Source: Streptomyces capillispiralis (GTDB lineage Bacteria; Actinomycetota; Actinomycetes; Streptomycetales; Streptomycetaceae). Taken from it: DNA of 64,000 nucleotides. The notes under the pieces were generated by a model that ran no database searches, was not told the DNA's origin, and worked only from the letters and a program-made list of their open reading frames with translations. Positions 63,368-64,000 of this stretch are shown one piece after another. Every line of letters begins with the position of its first letter. The stretch's first letter is position 1. The position numbers and the translations under genes were made by a program. The DNA is taken from contig NZ_VIWV01000001.1 of assembly GCF_007829875.1 (NCBI RefSeq), positions 6,170,501 to 6,234,500 on the forward strand, given 5' to 3'.

Positions 63368-64000
63368 CTACTTCACCGGGGTGAAGTCCCGCGCGCCGAT
63401 GAACTCCGGCCGCCGGATCGGCGCCGCGAAGGGCTCGACCGCCGTGTTCTCGACGCTGTTGAACACGATGAACACGTTGCTGCGCGGGAACGGCGTGATG
63501 TTGTCGCCGGAGCCGTGCATGGCGTTGCAGTCGAACCAGGTCGCCGAGCCGGCCCTGCCGGTGAACAGCTTGATGCCGTACTCCGACGCCATCTTCGTCA
63601 GCGCCTCGTCGGACGGGGTCCCCGCGTCCTGCATCTGCAGGGACTTCTTGTAGTTGTCCTTCGGCGTGGCCCCCGCGCACCCGAGGAACGTCTTGTGCGA
63701 CCCCGGCATGATCATCAGACCGCCGTTGGTGTCGTAGTTCTCGGTGAGCGCGATCGAGACCGAGATGGTGCGCATGTTCGGCAGGCCGTCCTCGGCGTGC
63801 CAGGTCTCGAAGTCCGAGTGCCAGTAGAAGCCGCTGGCGCCGAAGCCCGGCTTGACGTTGATCCGCGACTGGTGGACGTAGACGTCCGAGCCGAGGATCT
63901 GCCGGGCGCGCCCGACCACCCGCTCGTCGCGCACCAGGTTCGCGAAGACCTCGCTGATCCGGTGCACCTCGAAGACGGACCGGATCTCCTTGGACTGCGG
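63368..64000 (-). CDS. ectD: Ectoine hydroxylase EctD, C-terminal part (truncated by window edge)
   Basis: The visible 210 residues are the C-terminal two thirds of EctD, the iron(II)/2-oxoglutarate dioxygenase that converts ectoine to 5-hydroxyectoine. The EctD signature lies at HQSRINVKPGFGASGFYWHSDFETWHAEDG, containing the iron ligands H and D (WHSDFE). The distal iron His is in DCNAMHGSGDN and the 2-oxoglutarate-binding arginine in TPFPRSNVFIVFN. The frame runs past the window edge (the last residues read PQSKEIRSVFEVHRIS), so the ectABC genes probably lie upstream outside. Confidence 0.93.
   Translation of the reverse strand, partial: PQSKEIRSVFEVHRISEVFANLVRDERVVGRARQILGSDVYVHQSRINVKPGFGASGFYWHSDFETWHAEDGLPNMRTISVSIALTENYDTNGGLMIMPGSHKTFLGCAGATPKDNYKKSLQMQDAGTPSDEALTKMASEYGIKLFTGRAGSATWFDCNAMHGSGDNITPFPRSNVFIVFNSVENTAVEPFAAPIRRPEFIGARDFTPVK

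Noticed and set aside
1-64000. CRISPR arrays, tRNA or rRNA genes, insertion sequences
   Set aside because: No regularly spaced repeats, cloverleaf candidates or transposase-like frames were found in the intergenic stretches.

Overview
The window is high-GC actinobacterial chromosome, almost certainly Streptomyces. Evidence: GC-rich codons, many GTG starts, ATGA/GTGA start-stop overlaps, a sufR-B-D-Rieske-C-S-U-T operon, an ectoine hydroxylase, a SoxR-type box in front of an EcaB-like monooxygenase, and two Streptomyces-type dispersed hairpin repeats. From memory, gene order resembles the Streptomyces coelicolor segment from about SCO1930 down to SCO1867; this was not checked by search. I saw no tRNA, rRNA, CRISPR, prophage or insertion sequence.

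Layout. (1) 1-2983, leftward: partial heme A synthase behind an ABC-2 exporter, and an AAC(3)-like acetyltransferase. (2) 3145-9708, rightward: complete SUF Fe-S cluster assembly operon with its regulator first. (3) 9797-13493: SMR transporter, dapD, a small secreted protein, a DapA-like enzyme and a Holin-X/DUF3618 membrane pair. (4) 13592-21346: SoxR box plus monooxygenase, secreted nuclease, PhoX phosphatase (both with candidate PHO boxes), a TetR regulator and a double TerD protein. (5) 21578-26599: a DeoR-regulated ABC sugar importer with a zinc polyol dehydrogenase. (6) 26946-30114: divergent uronate dehydrogenase and ketodeoxyglucarate dehydratase with an unknown barrel-like protein. 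(7) 30228-32239: MFS exporter and a TIGR03086 protein. (8) 32649-43925: a GntR-led catabolic operon with a DHDPS-like lyase, sugar-acid dehydratase, ABC importer, Gfo/Idh/MocA oxidoreductase, DUF6807 protein, GH43 and a GDSL esterase. (9) 43955-51042: secreted pectin and arabinan enzymes (PL1, CE8, esterase, tandem GH43, PL3). (10) 51127-58206: SigE-type sigma factor with a membrane partner, class B PBP, two-component system and GNAT. (11) 58210-64000: IclR regulator with an alpha-ketoglutarate semialdehyde dehydrogenase, DUF1349, DsbA/FrnE, class V aminotransferase and partial ectD.

Main biological reading: about 34 kb (26.9-60.7 kb) looks like a dispersed pectin and side-chain utilisation region. 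Secreted PL1, PL3, CE8, GDSL and GH43 enzymes attack the polymer. An ABC importer takes up products. Two oxidative branches (uronate dehydrogenase plus KdgD; IlvD/Edd dehydratase plus DHDPS-like enzyme) could converge on alpha-ketoglutarate semialdehyde, which the dehydrogenase at 59126 would oxidise to 2-oxoglutarate. The substrates of the second branch are inferred. No hexaro-lactonase or galactarate/glucarate dehydratase is visible here.
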